Below, in pieces: positions 25,614 to 38,165 of a stretch of DNA of 64,000 nt (its first letter is position 1; each line of letters begins with the position of its first letter). Position numbers and translations under genes: made by a program. Source of the DNA: Stratiolaelaps scimitus. Its lineage: Eukaryota > Arthropoda > Arachnida > Mesostigmata > Laelapidae. The notes beneath the pieces were generated by a model, which was given only the letters and a program-made list of their open reading frames with translations, did no database searches and was not told the DNA's origin. Location: contig JABWDB010000004.1 of NCBI GenBank assembly GCA_019614645.1, positions 13,082,001 to 13,146,000 on the forward strand. The letters are read 5' to 3'.

Positions 25614-26414
25614 TTGACCCTTGCTCAGTCTGCGAAGTATGATTATATCTACGGGCGCACATCTATGTGTTATACTACGAAATAACTGGCTGAAAACCTG
25701 CGCGGCAAACACGAGTCATTGGCCCGGACACCAGTTAGTATTCCCTTTCAATTTGCTTCGTTCGACGACGAAATCAAGCCTACGCTAATGGAAGTAGTGT
25801 CCAATTCACTGCTGCTGTTGCTCGACTGCTCCTTGATCCCGGCAAAGAAATGGCCGACGGGCAAACTGATCTCAAGTTAGCCGATCCGTTTCGATCAGCA
25901 GCGGCAGCGCTCGAAGTCGTAGACATAAAAATCAAATAGGTTGAACGGCAGTCAAATAGGCCGGCCGAAGTCAAGCGAAACACTGAAGTCGAACACCGCG
26001 CTCACGGGCTGTGTGTCCGACCGTCCGACTGATGTCAGCGACCACGTGTGTGCTTTAGTGAAACAACCAGTTCCTAGTCCCCGTTGCTGTGTTAGTGACT
26101 ACTGAAGCTGACTGCGACGAGGAATAGATGGTGGGCTACGAGGTGAACTTTGTAGAGAATAGAATTGCGGCGAATTTGATGATGATGATGATCGGTGGTG
26201 GCTGAATTGCTTGCTGGAAAAAAAAACGATGCGGAAACGCTTCTATATTAGGGAGTGCAAAGTCTTGCACGGTGTGCGGGTCTCGGCCTGTATCGAGCTT
26301 GTCTAGCTCGGTCGTCTCGCGATACTGAGTGATATAGTGATGCGATCGCGGGAAATTATGAGGCAGGCATATGCCGTTAAACGGGGACCAGATAGAAAAC
26401 AAAAAAATCGCTGG

Positions 26415-26466
26415 TCCGCTGTCGTCACCAACAGCGGAACAGCGACAGTGTCACCGTCAACGGTGA
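26415..26466. other. Two adjacent small stem-loops
   Basis: TCCGCTGT (26415-26422) pairs with ACAGCGGA (26431-26438) across an 8-nt loop. Then TCACCG (26451-26456) pairs with CGGTGA (26461-26466) across the tetraloop TCAA. Both are short, and the function is unknown. Confidence 0.4.
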
Positions 26467-26780
26467 TTATTGGTTCCAAGCAACGAAATTAACTACCTAG
26501 ATAGGGATCCTTTGTGAAAATGACAACCCATAAATATTGAGTATCGAGCCGATCGACGGAGCCGCAGAACGAAATGTCAACTTCAAGAAGTAATTCACGC
26601 CTGTTGTGTCCCCCAGCCTAAGCAACGATCGTGGCCGATCGGGTGCTTCGCTTTGTTTGCGAGACGCCTTACAAACGCTTTCAAGCACTGTCTATCCAGT
26701 GGCGCTTGCTCCCTGGTGTCGCTGTCCCCGCTCATCTATGCCCCATAATGACGACCACATAGACAGCTGCATCGTCCTTA

Positions 26781-26808
26781 TTGTTGTTGTTGCTGCTGCT
26801 GCTGCTGC
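26781..26808. repeat. (TTG)n(CTG)n compound microsatellite
   Basis: Four TTG units followed by five or six CTG units. Confidence 0.93.
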
Positions 26809-27327
26809 CGCTTCTGTTGTGCTCATTCTTCATTCGACCGCAAATCATTAGCATTGCGTCGCTCCTGAGCATATTTATTTGACACGTGCAATATGCGAGC
26901 TCTCGTTTCTTTCTCTCTCTCTCTCTCTCTCTCTATGTCGACTGTCCATTATGTGTTCTTGGGGTCTTTAACTACCGCGTCTCAATGGCGACGATGACGA
27001 CAAACCCTCCATGTTTGTTGGTCAAAGCTTCACACGTTGACTGATGAGGAGGACGGGACGAGTGTGAGGACGAGGCCATCAGCATCGATAACGCACTTCT
27101 CGTTCCTATAGCAAGCTATGCATTTCGGAGCTGTGTGCAGGTCCACTTCACTTTAAAGTAATTTGAAAGCAGCAACGGCAGCAGCAGCGGCGACGGCGGC
27201 AACAGAACAGCGGCACACCACAAGAAACACAACGGAGGACCTACCCCCATCAAGAACACGAGAACGTCAACGAACGATCTCGCAGCAGCCAGTAACTATA
27301 GCTGCAGCAGCTGAGGCAGTAACATCA

Positions 27328-27359
27328 GGAGGAGGAGGAGGAGCAGCAGCAGCAGCAGC
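27328..27359. repeat. (GGA)n(GCA)n compound microsatellite
   Basis: About five GGA units followed by about six GCA units, inside the triplet-dense tract at 27.1-31.5 kb. Confidence 0.9.
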
Positions 27360-28259
27360 CGCAGCCGTAGCAGCAACAGGAGACGCAACGATCCGAAAAG
27401 TAAATGGATCTAATGCTGCAAGTCAATAAAGATCGCTGGTGTTGCTTTCAGTGCGCACGCAGAGACGCAACAGCAGCAGCTGCGGCGGCAGTGGCAGTAG
27501 CGAGCATGCAACTTCGGCTTCGGCGTCAGCGGCATCACTAGCGGCAGCGGCGGCGAGAGCAACAATAACAACAACAACGACAGCAGGAGCGTCGGTTGAT
27601 TTCGAGCCGTAATCCGCTCTCATAAAAATGGCCATCAATGAGCCAGCCAGCAAGAAATATCTCGTGCGATTGTGTCTGTCTGTGGCTTTCGGTGCGCTAC
27701 TGCTTGTGAACAACGGGGGAGTTGGCTTTACCGCCGCCGCCGCCACCGCCGAACTCAAAGGGGAATGAGCTAAGCGCGAGCAAGCAGAAAGTTAGCCGTT
27801 AGTGATAGTTGCCGGTGCCATAGCCTCGGCCGCCGCCGCCGCCGCTGTTGTCGTCATCGTCGTCTTGTAGTTGTCGTTGTAGGTGTAGTAGTAGTAGTAG
27901 TATTTGGGGAGTGGGGGAGGTGTTGGTTGGGGGCGTCGTCGTCGTCGCAAGGCAGCAAGCGACAAGAATCGGAATCGTCACCAGGTGACGCTGGCTGGTG
28001 CCGACGCAATGCATTCGTGCAGCCGTTGCTGCTGCTGCCTCCCAGGGCTCCAGCAACGATGCGATTCGGTGCGACGACATCTTTCTTGTTTGATGAAGCG
28101 GAGCAAACGTCGGACGATTGGACGTCCCCAATGCTATCTGCCGTAGTGAATGCTGATGTTGCTGACATTGTCGTTACGGCTGCTCCTGGTGTAGTCGCTA
28201 TCAGCAGCTCTTCATTGGTCGTTATTCTCCTCCCCCGCCTTCCTTTTGCTTTGACCATT

Positions 28260-28279
28260 TGTTGTTGTTGTTGTTGTTG
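28260..28279. repeat. (TTG)n microsatellite
   Basis: Six to seven TTG units. Confidence 0.93.
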
Positions 28280-31200
28280 CTGTCGTTGCTAACATCGCTG
28301 CCATCGCTGCTGTATTCTTGTGTCTCATGCCTTGTTTCTTTTTTTTTACAGTTTTTGTCGTGTCCACATCTTCTCGTTTGTATCGGCAAAGTTTTCGATC
28401 AAGAACGAGACATGCGGCTCTGGCGCGCTTACTTACCTGCTTACGAAGTTGGAACTTGCTACAAATGCAATATACCCATGGGGAACAGGTGCGAAAGCCT
28501 GCTGGAAAGCACCAAATCAATTAGTCACGAGGGTTCGCCTGCCGACCTACGTTTGTCAACCTCGAATTTCGTCTTATTGCACAAGTGGCTCGAATGAAAC
28601 ACGCGTGTGTTACGAACTCGCGTGTATACCGGTCTCTGGCGGTTAGATCTTGTACGAATATCTTGAGGTGACCGCGTCCTAGAAACACGACCCTCCGAAG
28701 TTCCGAAGTCGTCAGTATGTTGGCAGCGGTCAGCGGTGGAGTGGAGCTCCTTGCCGTTGATTTGTTGTCAATGCTCGGCCGAGACACGAACTGCTCGATG
28801 TCGATGATGATGTGAACAGGTTGAATTCAAATTCAACTGGGCTGGCAACTGATGTAGTGACAATGCAGTGATCGTAACGAAGCGACATTAGCATCAGTCA
28901 GTTGGCGCAACAATAAATGCATCGAACCACATTCATGACTTCTGTGTTTTTTCACTCGAGAGCCACTTTCGAGACATTATTTCCTTCTTCGGATGAGTAG
29001 ATGCAGAAGTCACTACCCCCACCGAAGGGTAAATTGAATACACTGCAGTGTAGAGCAATTAGCAATAGAGTCGCGCAAAGTTCACCGAACATTTCTCTCG
29101 TCGTCATGCAACAGCCAGCTGTGCGCGTATTCAAGCAGTTGCCACCTTCACTTCTATTAGTGGTTGCGATTGGACTTAATCATTAGTTTTCCCCCTCGGC
29201 TTCAGTCAAGAGTCAAACATCTATAGCAATCGATCATATTATCATAGGAAGAAGATCACGCGACTTCTTCTGTCTCGAAGCGGCCGCCGCTGAGCGAAAA
29301 TGTCGGCCGACAAATGATGAAGGCGGAGCTTCTCTCAATCCAACGACCAACGGGCCAAAATCGCCGTCTGGCTGGACGCGCTACTTGAGGGAGAGACGCC
29401 TGCCGATAGCCTGCGGACCCCAGTGGCCAACAGCGGATGGACAACAGCGGCTACGGCGTTGCTGCTACTGCTGTTGCTGCTGCTGTTGCTGCCGCCGCGG
29501 GAGACGTCGTCGTCGTCGCAATGGCGAATGGCATTGTCCCCTGCCGCCTCGATCTCGGATCCTGCCGCGGCGGCGGCTGCTGCGGCTTCGGCAGCCGCAG
29601 CAGCAGACGCGGCGGTCGCAGCACCGGCGCCAACAGAACAACGGGAGGAGTCGGCCGCAGAGCAGGCTTCAGTCTACGCTGTACCGACAGCGGCGGCTGG
29701 GGCGGCTGCGAGATCCGACCATGCACAGATATACCGGGGGACATGGGGTACACAGGCAGACAGACACAGACTGTTGGGGAAACACATACACACATACACA
29801 CGCTGACACACACACACACACGTCGATGTGATTGTGTCGGCGAGTATGGTGTGTCTGTGGTGACGATAGATATCGACGCGATAGGTGGACATACGAGGCA
29901 AAGGAACAATTACAATACAACTCCTTTTGATGAGGCACAAGCAGCAGTAGAGGCAGCGAGAGTCGTTGTTGTTTCACTCGTCGTGTGTGCGCATAAGATC
30001 GTTGTCTTGTGAGCTGCCGATGACTGCGTTGTCAGCGAACCAATCCCGCATAGGTCGTGCCGCAGACCTCTGCTATATGAGGCGCTACCGCCGTTGATCC
30101 TGCTTTGGTTCCTGCGAGAGATCACTCTCTTGGCCCCGGCCATTGAATGTTCGTCGTCGTCGTCGTCGCCGTCATCGCAGACCGCATCATGATCGTTGCG
30201 CTGGCAATATCTTCTATTTATCATCGTCGCAGTTCGCCGTTCGGCTCCATTCGCCAGCCGTGGGCACAGATCTCTCTCCTCTCTCCCTCTCTCTCGGGTT
30301 CTTTTGCTCTGCTGTCTGGCGTACTTCTCCTCGTCATATCGTCGTCGATTGCCGTTTACACTGCTTCAGGCATTGCCTCGTATTCGCTTGTATCTCGCCT
30401 GTTATGCGCTGGTTACGGCTCGCAATCGATGCCAACGATAAAGATCGCCCGTCATCATGATCCTCGGCGACCATCAAGCGTCGGGGGCGGCGTTTGCTGC
30501 TGCTGCTGCTATGACCCTCACAATGAAGAAAGGACCACTACCTATTCAGGGAAACAGGTGGATATAAAGGAAGGCAGAATAACAAGCAAAAGGAGGAGGC
30601 GGAGGATGAAGCCGCACAAGGGAAGACGAAGTCGATGACGAAGTTGCTCCTGTGCCGTTGACGCTGAGCGCCGCTGTTTCGGCTATTTCACATTATAATG
30701 GCCGCCAGACGATAAATAGCAGTGGTCGCAGCGGCAACAGCTACAGTACGGAAGCCGCCACCGCACTGACGCTACGAACGTAATCGCCTGCAGTTACACC
30801 ACGATCTTCTTTGGTGCAGGTGGTGCTGACGGGTGTTGAAATCGACGTTCCCGTTGAGATTCTCTCAAGAATCAACCGAATCATTATGAGAATCATCAAC
30901 AGCTGTAGCAGCAGCTGCAGCAGCAGCTGTAAGAGGTGGAGTGTGGAAGTATGCTCGCCTATGAATGAGCAGAATCGAGCCGAATGTGAAAACCAAAATA
31001 TTGAACCCCAATCCCAGACCTCATACGAGAGCACCTTCTAGATACAGCGACGCAGCCTGGCAACGCTGGCACGCATACAGGGCAACCGATTCAGCAGCAG
31101 TAGCAGCCGCAGCGATCTTGACGTTTCCATCTGCATGTGGAAGGCAGACGTTACAGCATTGCCGCACCGTTCGCATCGTTCCAAAGACACCATGGGGAAG

Positions 31201-31582
31201 CGACCCAATCGGCTGCTGCTGCTGTTGCTGTTGCCGCCGCCGCTGTTTCGTTCGTCCGTCCATTGATGGGCATGGCATATGGTTGGTAGTATCCTGGTGG
31301 TTGTCGTAGTGCTGATGGTGGAGAATGCAAAGGGGGGTTGGTGGTGGTTGACAGCGATATACCATTTGGTTCGTTGGCTGCTTTCTCGGTCGTCATCGTT
31401 CAGCAGCAGCAGCCGCAGCAGCAGCAGAGAACCTCCATCGGAACTGTCGATCCATCGAACGAAGAACGCGAGAAGTAGAAAGACGGCAGGTATAATACAT
31501 CCAGAAAGTCAGCCACTGAATAGCATAGATGTACACACACACGGAGAGACAGGCACATATCAATGGTTACACGCAGATAAAG

Positions 31583-31641
31583 ATATATATATATATATAT
31601 ATAATATAATATACATAGCTAGATAGATATATAGATATATA
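31583..31641. repeat. TA-rich array with TAGA units
   Basis: Ten TA units followed by degenerate ATAATATA and TAGA-type repeats. Confidence 0.9.
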
Positions 31642-32086
31642 ATAGACATATCCACTGCGTTTCTTCCCTTTCCCATTTTTCCCCCGCCCTCTTCCTCTTT
31701 CTCCTCGTTCTCACCAAACGTGAATTTGTGAACTCACCATATTTTCTATTCAATTCAATGTGCTCGCTCATTCGCGTCATCAGTTTTCACTATTTATTAT
31801 TGCCCGCCTTCATTCCATTCCACATCGTTCACTGCTACTCTATTCACTCTCGGACTGTCGCTCGGTGTCTGTGTGCATTCATTCTATGTATTATATGTGT
31901 TATGCGTGGCTGTCTCGCTGGCCCATTTCAATGCACTGCTTGGCACATTTCGTTTGTTCGACGCAGCAGTTTCACTAGTCACATATGTAGTATTCCAGAA
32001 GTCGTATTCCATTACGACGGCGGCGGCGGCGCCGGCAGCATAATAGACTACTCTATCACAGCTAGCATTTCTATTACCGCGCTACA

Positions 32087-32114
32087 ATATATATATATAT
32101 AGACATATATATAT
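32087..32114. repeat. (TA)n array
   Basis: About 28 nt of TA repeat with one GAC interruption. Confidence 0.93.
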
Positions 32115-33417
32115 GTTGATGGCATAGTGTGGTATTTTCGCGATGGTGTTGTCGTTTTTCTGCTAGTACTGCCATTTTTTTGCGTTCCATTTACAATAGC
32201 ACACCATGACACCGGGACACAGGCATCGCGACTTCGCGACACTCAGTGGCAAGAACTCGATAGTGAGTTAATAACAACAATACATAGTTCGCACTTCTGC
32301 GTGAATAATAACGAACAATAAAAACACGGAGCGGCTAAAATGAAAAACGAAAAAGATTTTTTGAAAATTTTTAACATTTCCATCGAAGACAACATACGCA
32401 GGTGCTATTGTTGTAATATTATCGTTGGTCGGCTTACGACGCCATAAAATGGCCAATGGTTCAGGCGTTCCTACGATTTGATCTAAAATCAATTTACGTT
32501 GGACACCCTAGTGGGAGGATCGTCAATGATCTTGACTCAATGTTTTCTCTCAAAAATTATAATTGCATCATTGTAATTCTGCAGACACATCCGTAACACC
32601 GGCTCCAACGGTTGGATGATCTCCTATCACCAATTCGTATGCATAAGCAAGCGATCCAAGCGTCAGAAAACAGGTGAACTCCGTTTGCCAAGCTCGCATT
32701 ATCGGCACCCCACGTCAGCGTTCAATCGTGCCTTACCCACAATACACCTTCTTAACCACACGTACATACACACGTAATCCCAATATCCCCTAAACTTATC
32801 AACATTTCGGAGAGAGTTTAAACGTCTTCGAAACGACAAAGAAAAAAAAACAATCAACGACACAGTCGCTCCTCTCCTCTGTTTAAGATCGAACGCAGCA
32901 TCTGTCGCCCGGCCACTTCCGTATCAGGCATCAGCAGCAGGAGCAGCAACAACATCAACCATACACCATCAACTGTTGTTCCCCACTGTTGCTTCGCAGT
33001 GCTCACCTCGGTGATGCAGCCTCTCGCTTTATAAACAAAGTCATTTTCATCTCGTTCTCCGCATCGATCGATTTGCCTCTCTCTCTCTCTCACACACACA
33101 CACACTCTCTTTGTCTGGCTGGCAATGCCTTCTTGTATTTTTGTTCGAAAAAAATGATGTCTTTCTTCATTCTCCACTTGGTTGCACGGCATTTTTTTTT
33201 TGCTGTACGTCGAGGTTGCTGCTGCTGCTGCTGCTACTGCTGTAGCGGCTCGGTCGACTGGTGAAGCACAGAAGCCGAAGTGTGGGGCTAGCGCGAATCT
33301 TCGCGAAGGCAACAAGATCTTGTTCGCCTCTACAGATTGCGGCTGACGACTATGTCACCAGGACACAAGTCATCTCTCGTGGTCTCTTTGGTGTCTACGT
33401 ATTTCAATCCACCGATG

Positions 33418-33456
33418 GATCGATCGATCGATCGATCGATCCATCCATCTATCTAT
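33418..33456. repeat. Compound tetranucleotide array (GATC)n(CCAT)n(CTAT)n
   Basis: Nearly six GATC units, then CCAT and CTAT units. GATC units are self-complementary, so the block is palindromic. Confidence 0.95.
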
Positions 33457-35269
33457 TGTAGCTGTATCTGTATCGTCTCTTCACTACTCTGCATGAATCT
33501 GTCGCCTACTCGTTCTCGGCTATTTCTGCCAGACTCCAGTGGTGGCAGACACGTCTGTCTGTGTATCGAGCAAGTTTCGCTGTACTGCCCGCGGCTGGCC
33601 ACAACCTTTCCAAGGCAGCTTCGAATGCGCGTGTGTAGGCTGGTTGCTGGCCGTGTGCTGATCACCCGTCTCTGACTGCTCCACTGTTTGTCGCGGCTTC
33701 ACTGCCAATTTCTCCTCTTTCTCCCGACGCGCTCTCAGCATGAGACATCATACATAGAGCTCGATAGCGTTCAGCATACGTCGAGCCAGCGTCCCTACAA
33801 CTCTGTTAGCAGTCTCATGGTGGCGGCGTAGCAGGGAGCAGCAGCAGCGACCAAGAGGCTGAAGAGACGGTGCCGCCGCCGCTGCTGCCACCGCTACCGC
33901 GCAGGCAACTCGATACAATCCAATCGACGGCGGCTGCCCGGCGTCGGCGCTGCCGTCAGTCTGTCCTCTCTCGCTGCGGTTGCTGGTGCGAGGAACCGTT
34001 TCGTCTAGGCGGGGGTCGGGGAACGGTGAGTGGGGATTAATCTTAGGAGCGTTTCGTCGTCGTCGCCGCCGCCGCCGTAGTTGTTTTTCAAATGTAAACA
34101 AACTGAAATAGAAACAAAACCGCGGAACAGCAATCGAGGAGGCTGATCGGAGGTGGCGGATCCACGAAGGCGCTGATGATGACAACGGGATGATGGCAAA
34201 CGATGAAAGCCATAGAAACAGCGCAGCAACGGCAGCAGTGAAATGAATTGAAATGTTTAACGAGACAACTCGGGAATCAGACAGAGAGAGAGAGAGAGCT
34301 AATACTAATTTGCAAACAGACAGAGACAGAGAGTTGGAGAGTGGGGAAATGCAAGAGAATAAGCGAAGCAGAACGAGAGGATTCGTGGAGGAGCGGGAAC
34401 GACTTCAACTGAGAAGTGTCCCTTCATCTTTGTGTATAGGTACAATAATATATCATACATATCGTACATCCTCGCATGTTCCATGGCGTACTGCGTCAGC
34501 ATTGTATGCATACGAGGCGGGTACGCGCAAAGTACAACGCTGGCTTCATACCTATTATCGTGTGGTCGGCTGGCTCAGTCATCCTTACGCAGCTCGGCGA
34601 TCTCTCGTGTCCTCCTCGTTCCGCTCAGGTGGATTACCTTCGCTGTTTGAGCGAGCTGCCAGTGACGAGCGGGGAACAGTCCGAACTGATCCATTTGGTG
34701 GGATCGCTACCAGGATCGGTGCCACCCCATGGCCGAGGTAGCGTAGTGGTATAAGTAATCGTAGCAGTGGCCGATGCCGATGGCGAATGACGTCGATGGT
34801 GGGAACAGTTTTACCAATAACCAAATAAACATTTTCGAGCAGTCGCATTGCACTAACTAACTGACCTTAGCTAACCAGCTGTGGGTAGCTCTGAACCCAT
34901 AGGTAAGTGAGAGGCGTCCGACATATTCAATATTGAAAGAAGATGGGTACTGCCGCCGCTGATTCTTCTTCTACTTCTTCTCCTTCTGTGAAGAGCTCAC
35001 TGAGTAGAATGAGGGAAGCCCAGCTCGCCGTTGTGTTGATTTATCATAGTCTGTTGACTACTCGTGATGAATTTGTTTTTTTTTCGTTTACCCGAGGAGG
35101 GGACTGGGGGGTGCCCACGAAACGCTCACGTTCGTCTCACATGTGATGATGAATGAAGGGATCATACGAAGTAAAATGAATTACCCGGCCATCGGTTCTT
35201 TTTTTTCCTATTATACATATACAAGTACAGTAAAGCCTTAAAAGATACTAAAGCTACAACTCACACAGC

Positions 35270-35287
35270 ATATATATATATATATAT
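35270..35287. repeat. (TA)n array
   Basis: Nine TA units. Confidence 0.93.
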
Positions 35288-38151
35288 TGGTGCACTGCTC
35301 ATTCTGAGAGAGCAGACCAAAACTGATTGAAGCAGAGACGTAATGACTATATTAAGATCAGTTAACAACAGACAGTTATATATAAAGACATTAATTGTCA
35401 GTCTTCTGTAAATGGATCTTTAGAGAACAGATTCAGAGATAGGATTTACTCTTGTCTTCCAACCGATCGTCCATTTTGTACCACAATTTTCTAAAGCTAA
35501 GATACGCTCACACATAACCTTTACTGATGACCACGTTCCACCTTATTATTAATAGTATTTGCATAAGTTATAATACATATCACATCATGTCGTCGCCCCC
35601 AGATGCAACACCCTCTCTGTATTGGTGGTAATCTATATTAATTAGCTTGGCAAGATGAAAACATCAGTCTACTAAAACTATCGAGAATAAGGGTAGAGCG
35701 TCACGCATACCGGCACGTTCACGAACCATACGTAATGCCCAAATTGACGTTATCATCACCATCATCATTATCACCACCGGATAGATTCATTCTCTGCGTT
35801 GTTCGCCCATCGTCATCTATTCGTTGATTCAACGCTAAATCCCCGTCACCGTCTCTAGTCCTAATCTCCCCGGCTCTCAATCCCGCCACTCTTAAATCGA
35901 TGTCGCCTTCGCCGCGTTCACAATGTCGCTCTTCTTTACGCATGATAGTTGTGGTGGTTGCAGCAGCAGCAGCAGTAAATAGTAGATTTGTCGGCGACAA
36001 TTTACGTCTTGATGGACACCCGCTTGTGCGCGTAGTGTCTTTGTTGCGTCTACAGGACTACTGCTGCTGCTGCTTCTGCTGCTGCTTTTGATCGATGCGT
36101 GGGATGATGCGAAAATGATCATTGCGTTCTACGTTGGCTAAGGGAGAGAGAGAGAGAGATAGGAGAGAATTCTATTGCTGTTAATGTCGTGCTGGCCTGA
36201 GGGACTCGACTGAACGAAGACATCGAGGCGCGCCTGGCGCAGCGGCAACTGCGTTACGGGCTCTGCTCTCCTCTGTAGAGCCCCCCCCGCCGCCGCCGTC
36301 ATGGTGTCGTTTTACCATTTCGCCACCGGCAAACAGCGGCAGCAGGACACAAGCCACCAACCATCAACTGCGGATGCTGCTGCTGCTGGCGTTGTGTTGT
36401 CTCGTTGCTATTCGATTTGCTGCTGACGAACAGCATCGGTAGCCTCTGCAACACAACGATGGCGGGACCGCGCAGGGCTGCACCGTACGTGAACGCCTGC
36501 TACCGCTGCTGCTGATGATGTTAGCCGTTCTGATGTTTGTTCTGCTGCATCATGACCATCCATCCGTCCATTCATTCGTCCATCTATCTAACATCAAGCG
36601 ATGCTGACCGCGCGACGATGAGGTGCCGATGACGAGACGTACGTAAGTAAATGTGCGAGGTAACCAGAGTGAGCCGAGTCACTCGACGATGGTCCTGCTG
36701 CTGCTGCTACTTCGGTCCGCTGTAAAGAACGGGTATCACGGTAGCCACAGCATAGCGCGCTTCAGTTCAGTTGAGCCCGCCAGGACCGACGGCCTGATAC
36801 ATTGGTGCGCGATTGCTGTCGATGGCGGCGCCAGCAGCGGAGCTGAGCGGACGATGAGATGCTGATCAGCGCGGTCAATGGTTGACCAGAGGCAAATGGA
36901 TCGGGCAAACAGAAAAATCGAATGGGAGAGTAATGACAGCGATGCCGTTCAGTTATATAACAATCCATAATAGTAGCTGTGTACGGTGTACATCACTCTT
37001 CGCTGTAATATTTGTATTGTGCGTACACAGTAAGCGTTTACCCATGAGTAAATGCAACTTCAACTTAGCCAATTTTGTTGTTTTATTGGGCTTTTATCCA
37101 ATGTGCTCACTATGTTATTTAAAGCCATTTGTGCCAAGTTTGTTGGCTAGATATACACCATGTAGGTATTGTATAACAAGCAAGATAGGTGATTTTTTCA
37201 ATGTGCTTTTGTTACCTTGCGCGGTAGCTTCGCTGACGGCGTCGATCGCTGAAGTGGCAGTATCAATGCAAGAGCACTGGTGATCGAATTATGCCTTCTA
37301 TCGATCCGCTTTAAGGAGAAGACGGGGAGAGAGAGAGAGAGAGAGATGTCTATCGGATCCCTCGAATTCACTCTGCGAGGAACTCAAGCCTCGTGAGCAG
37401 GGATACTCCTCCACGACGACGCGCAGCTAGCAAATCTATCGAAACGAAGCTTATTACTCCACGAGCAATTGCCGGCGCAAGGGCTTGCGTCCACGCCGAT
37501 TCAGGTACAGCTTCGATAGCCACACACAACACTGGTCGGTCTCGGGAAAGTGTCGCGAGTCGAAGAGTCAGCGAAAGAGAGAGAGAGGCTGTTACTACTT
37601 TCTGTATCGAACCCACTTATTTCTTAGTTTTTCACTTCGTCGGAACTCATTTTTCGGCTCACACTTTGCTTCTCATTCGACGCGCGCACGACGCCAACTT
37701 CGTCGTTCTCTTTCTATACAGCGATAATCGAAGTCGACGAGCGCGACACCGAATGACAGAGGAAACGATGCGAGAGAGAGAGAGAACGAGAGAGAGAGGG
37801 AGGTGATCAAAACAGCAACCGCCTACCTGAAACCATATCAGGGGTCGGCATCGGGGTCTTCTAGAGACGGCCAATAGGGCCGGCTGGCCCCTGCTATCCA
37901 TCCGACCGTCGAACAGGCACGAACTCACGGCAACTGTAACGCCAGCCGCAGAACAGGAGCCGGCCTGCCTGAGTGGCTGCCGGTCGCTCAGTGAGTGACC
38001 AGTGACCATTCTTGAAAGGGCCGCCAAACCGAGTGAGTGCTCACTTACAATTCGTCCGGTTAGCCGGCTCGCCAGCCGACAATCAGAACGGGTACACAGA
38101 GGCGGAGAAAGGTGGAAGCGGGCGTCGAAGTCGCGATAAAGAAATAACGCT

Positions 38152-38165
38152 CGCGCGCGCGCGCG
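38152..38165. repeat. (CG)n run
   Basis: Seven CG units followed by GGGGCGCGC and a poly-A run of 10. This is the most CpG-dense point of a GC-rich segment at about 37.4-38.3 kb. Confidence 0.93.

Larger units (their letters stand above)
27160..31480. other. Triplet- and CpG-dense intronic tract
   Basis: About 4 kb dominated by CAG/CAA/GCC/CGT triplets in all frames, so that both strands translate as poly-Ala, poly-Gln, poly-Arg and poly-Thr. Examples are CGTCGTCGTCG at about 30.15 kb and GCGGCGGC/CAGCAG at about 29.56-29.62 kb. It contrasts with the AT-richer DNA on either side. No conserved domain was recognised. The composition resembles 5' UTR or first-exon regions of arthropod transcription factors, so an alternative promoter is possible, but there is no direct evidence. 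Confidence 0.5.

Noticed and set aside
29437..30012. 191-codon open frame, plus strand
   Set aside because: Low-complexity Ala/Gly/His-Thr sequence generated by GCC/GGC and CA repeats; alternative frames are equally open.
30820..30928. Exon-like segment with CTTTGGTGCAG acceptor and CT|GTAAGA donor
   Set aside because: At 109 nt it is not a multiple of three, and its 3' part is a CAG/CTG repeat.
34735..34760. GGTAGCGTAGTGGTATAAG, A-box-like
   Set aside because: No B-box or cloverleaf follows.
34872..34903. Short segment between CCTTAG and a GTAAGTGAG donor
   Set aside because: Stop codons occur in all three frames, so it cannot be coding.
36236..36300. TGGCGCAGCGG, a perfect tRNA A-box motif
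   Set aside because: No B-box (GGTTCGANNCC) at the right distance and no acceptor or anticodon stems can be drawn.
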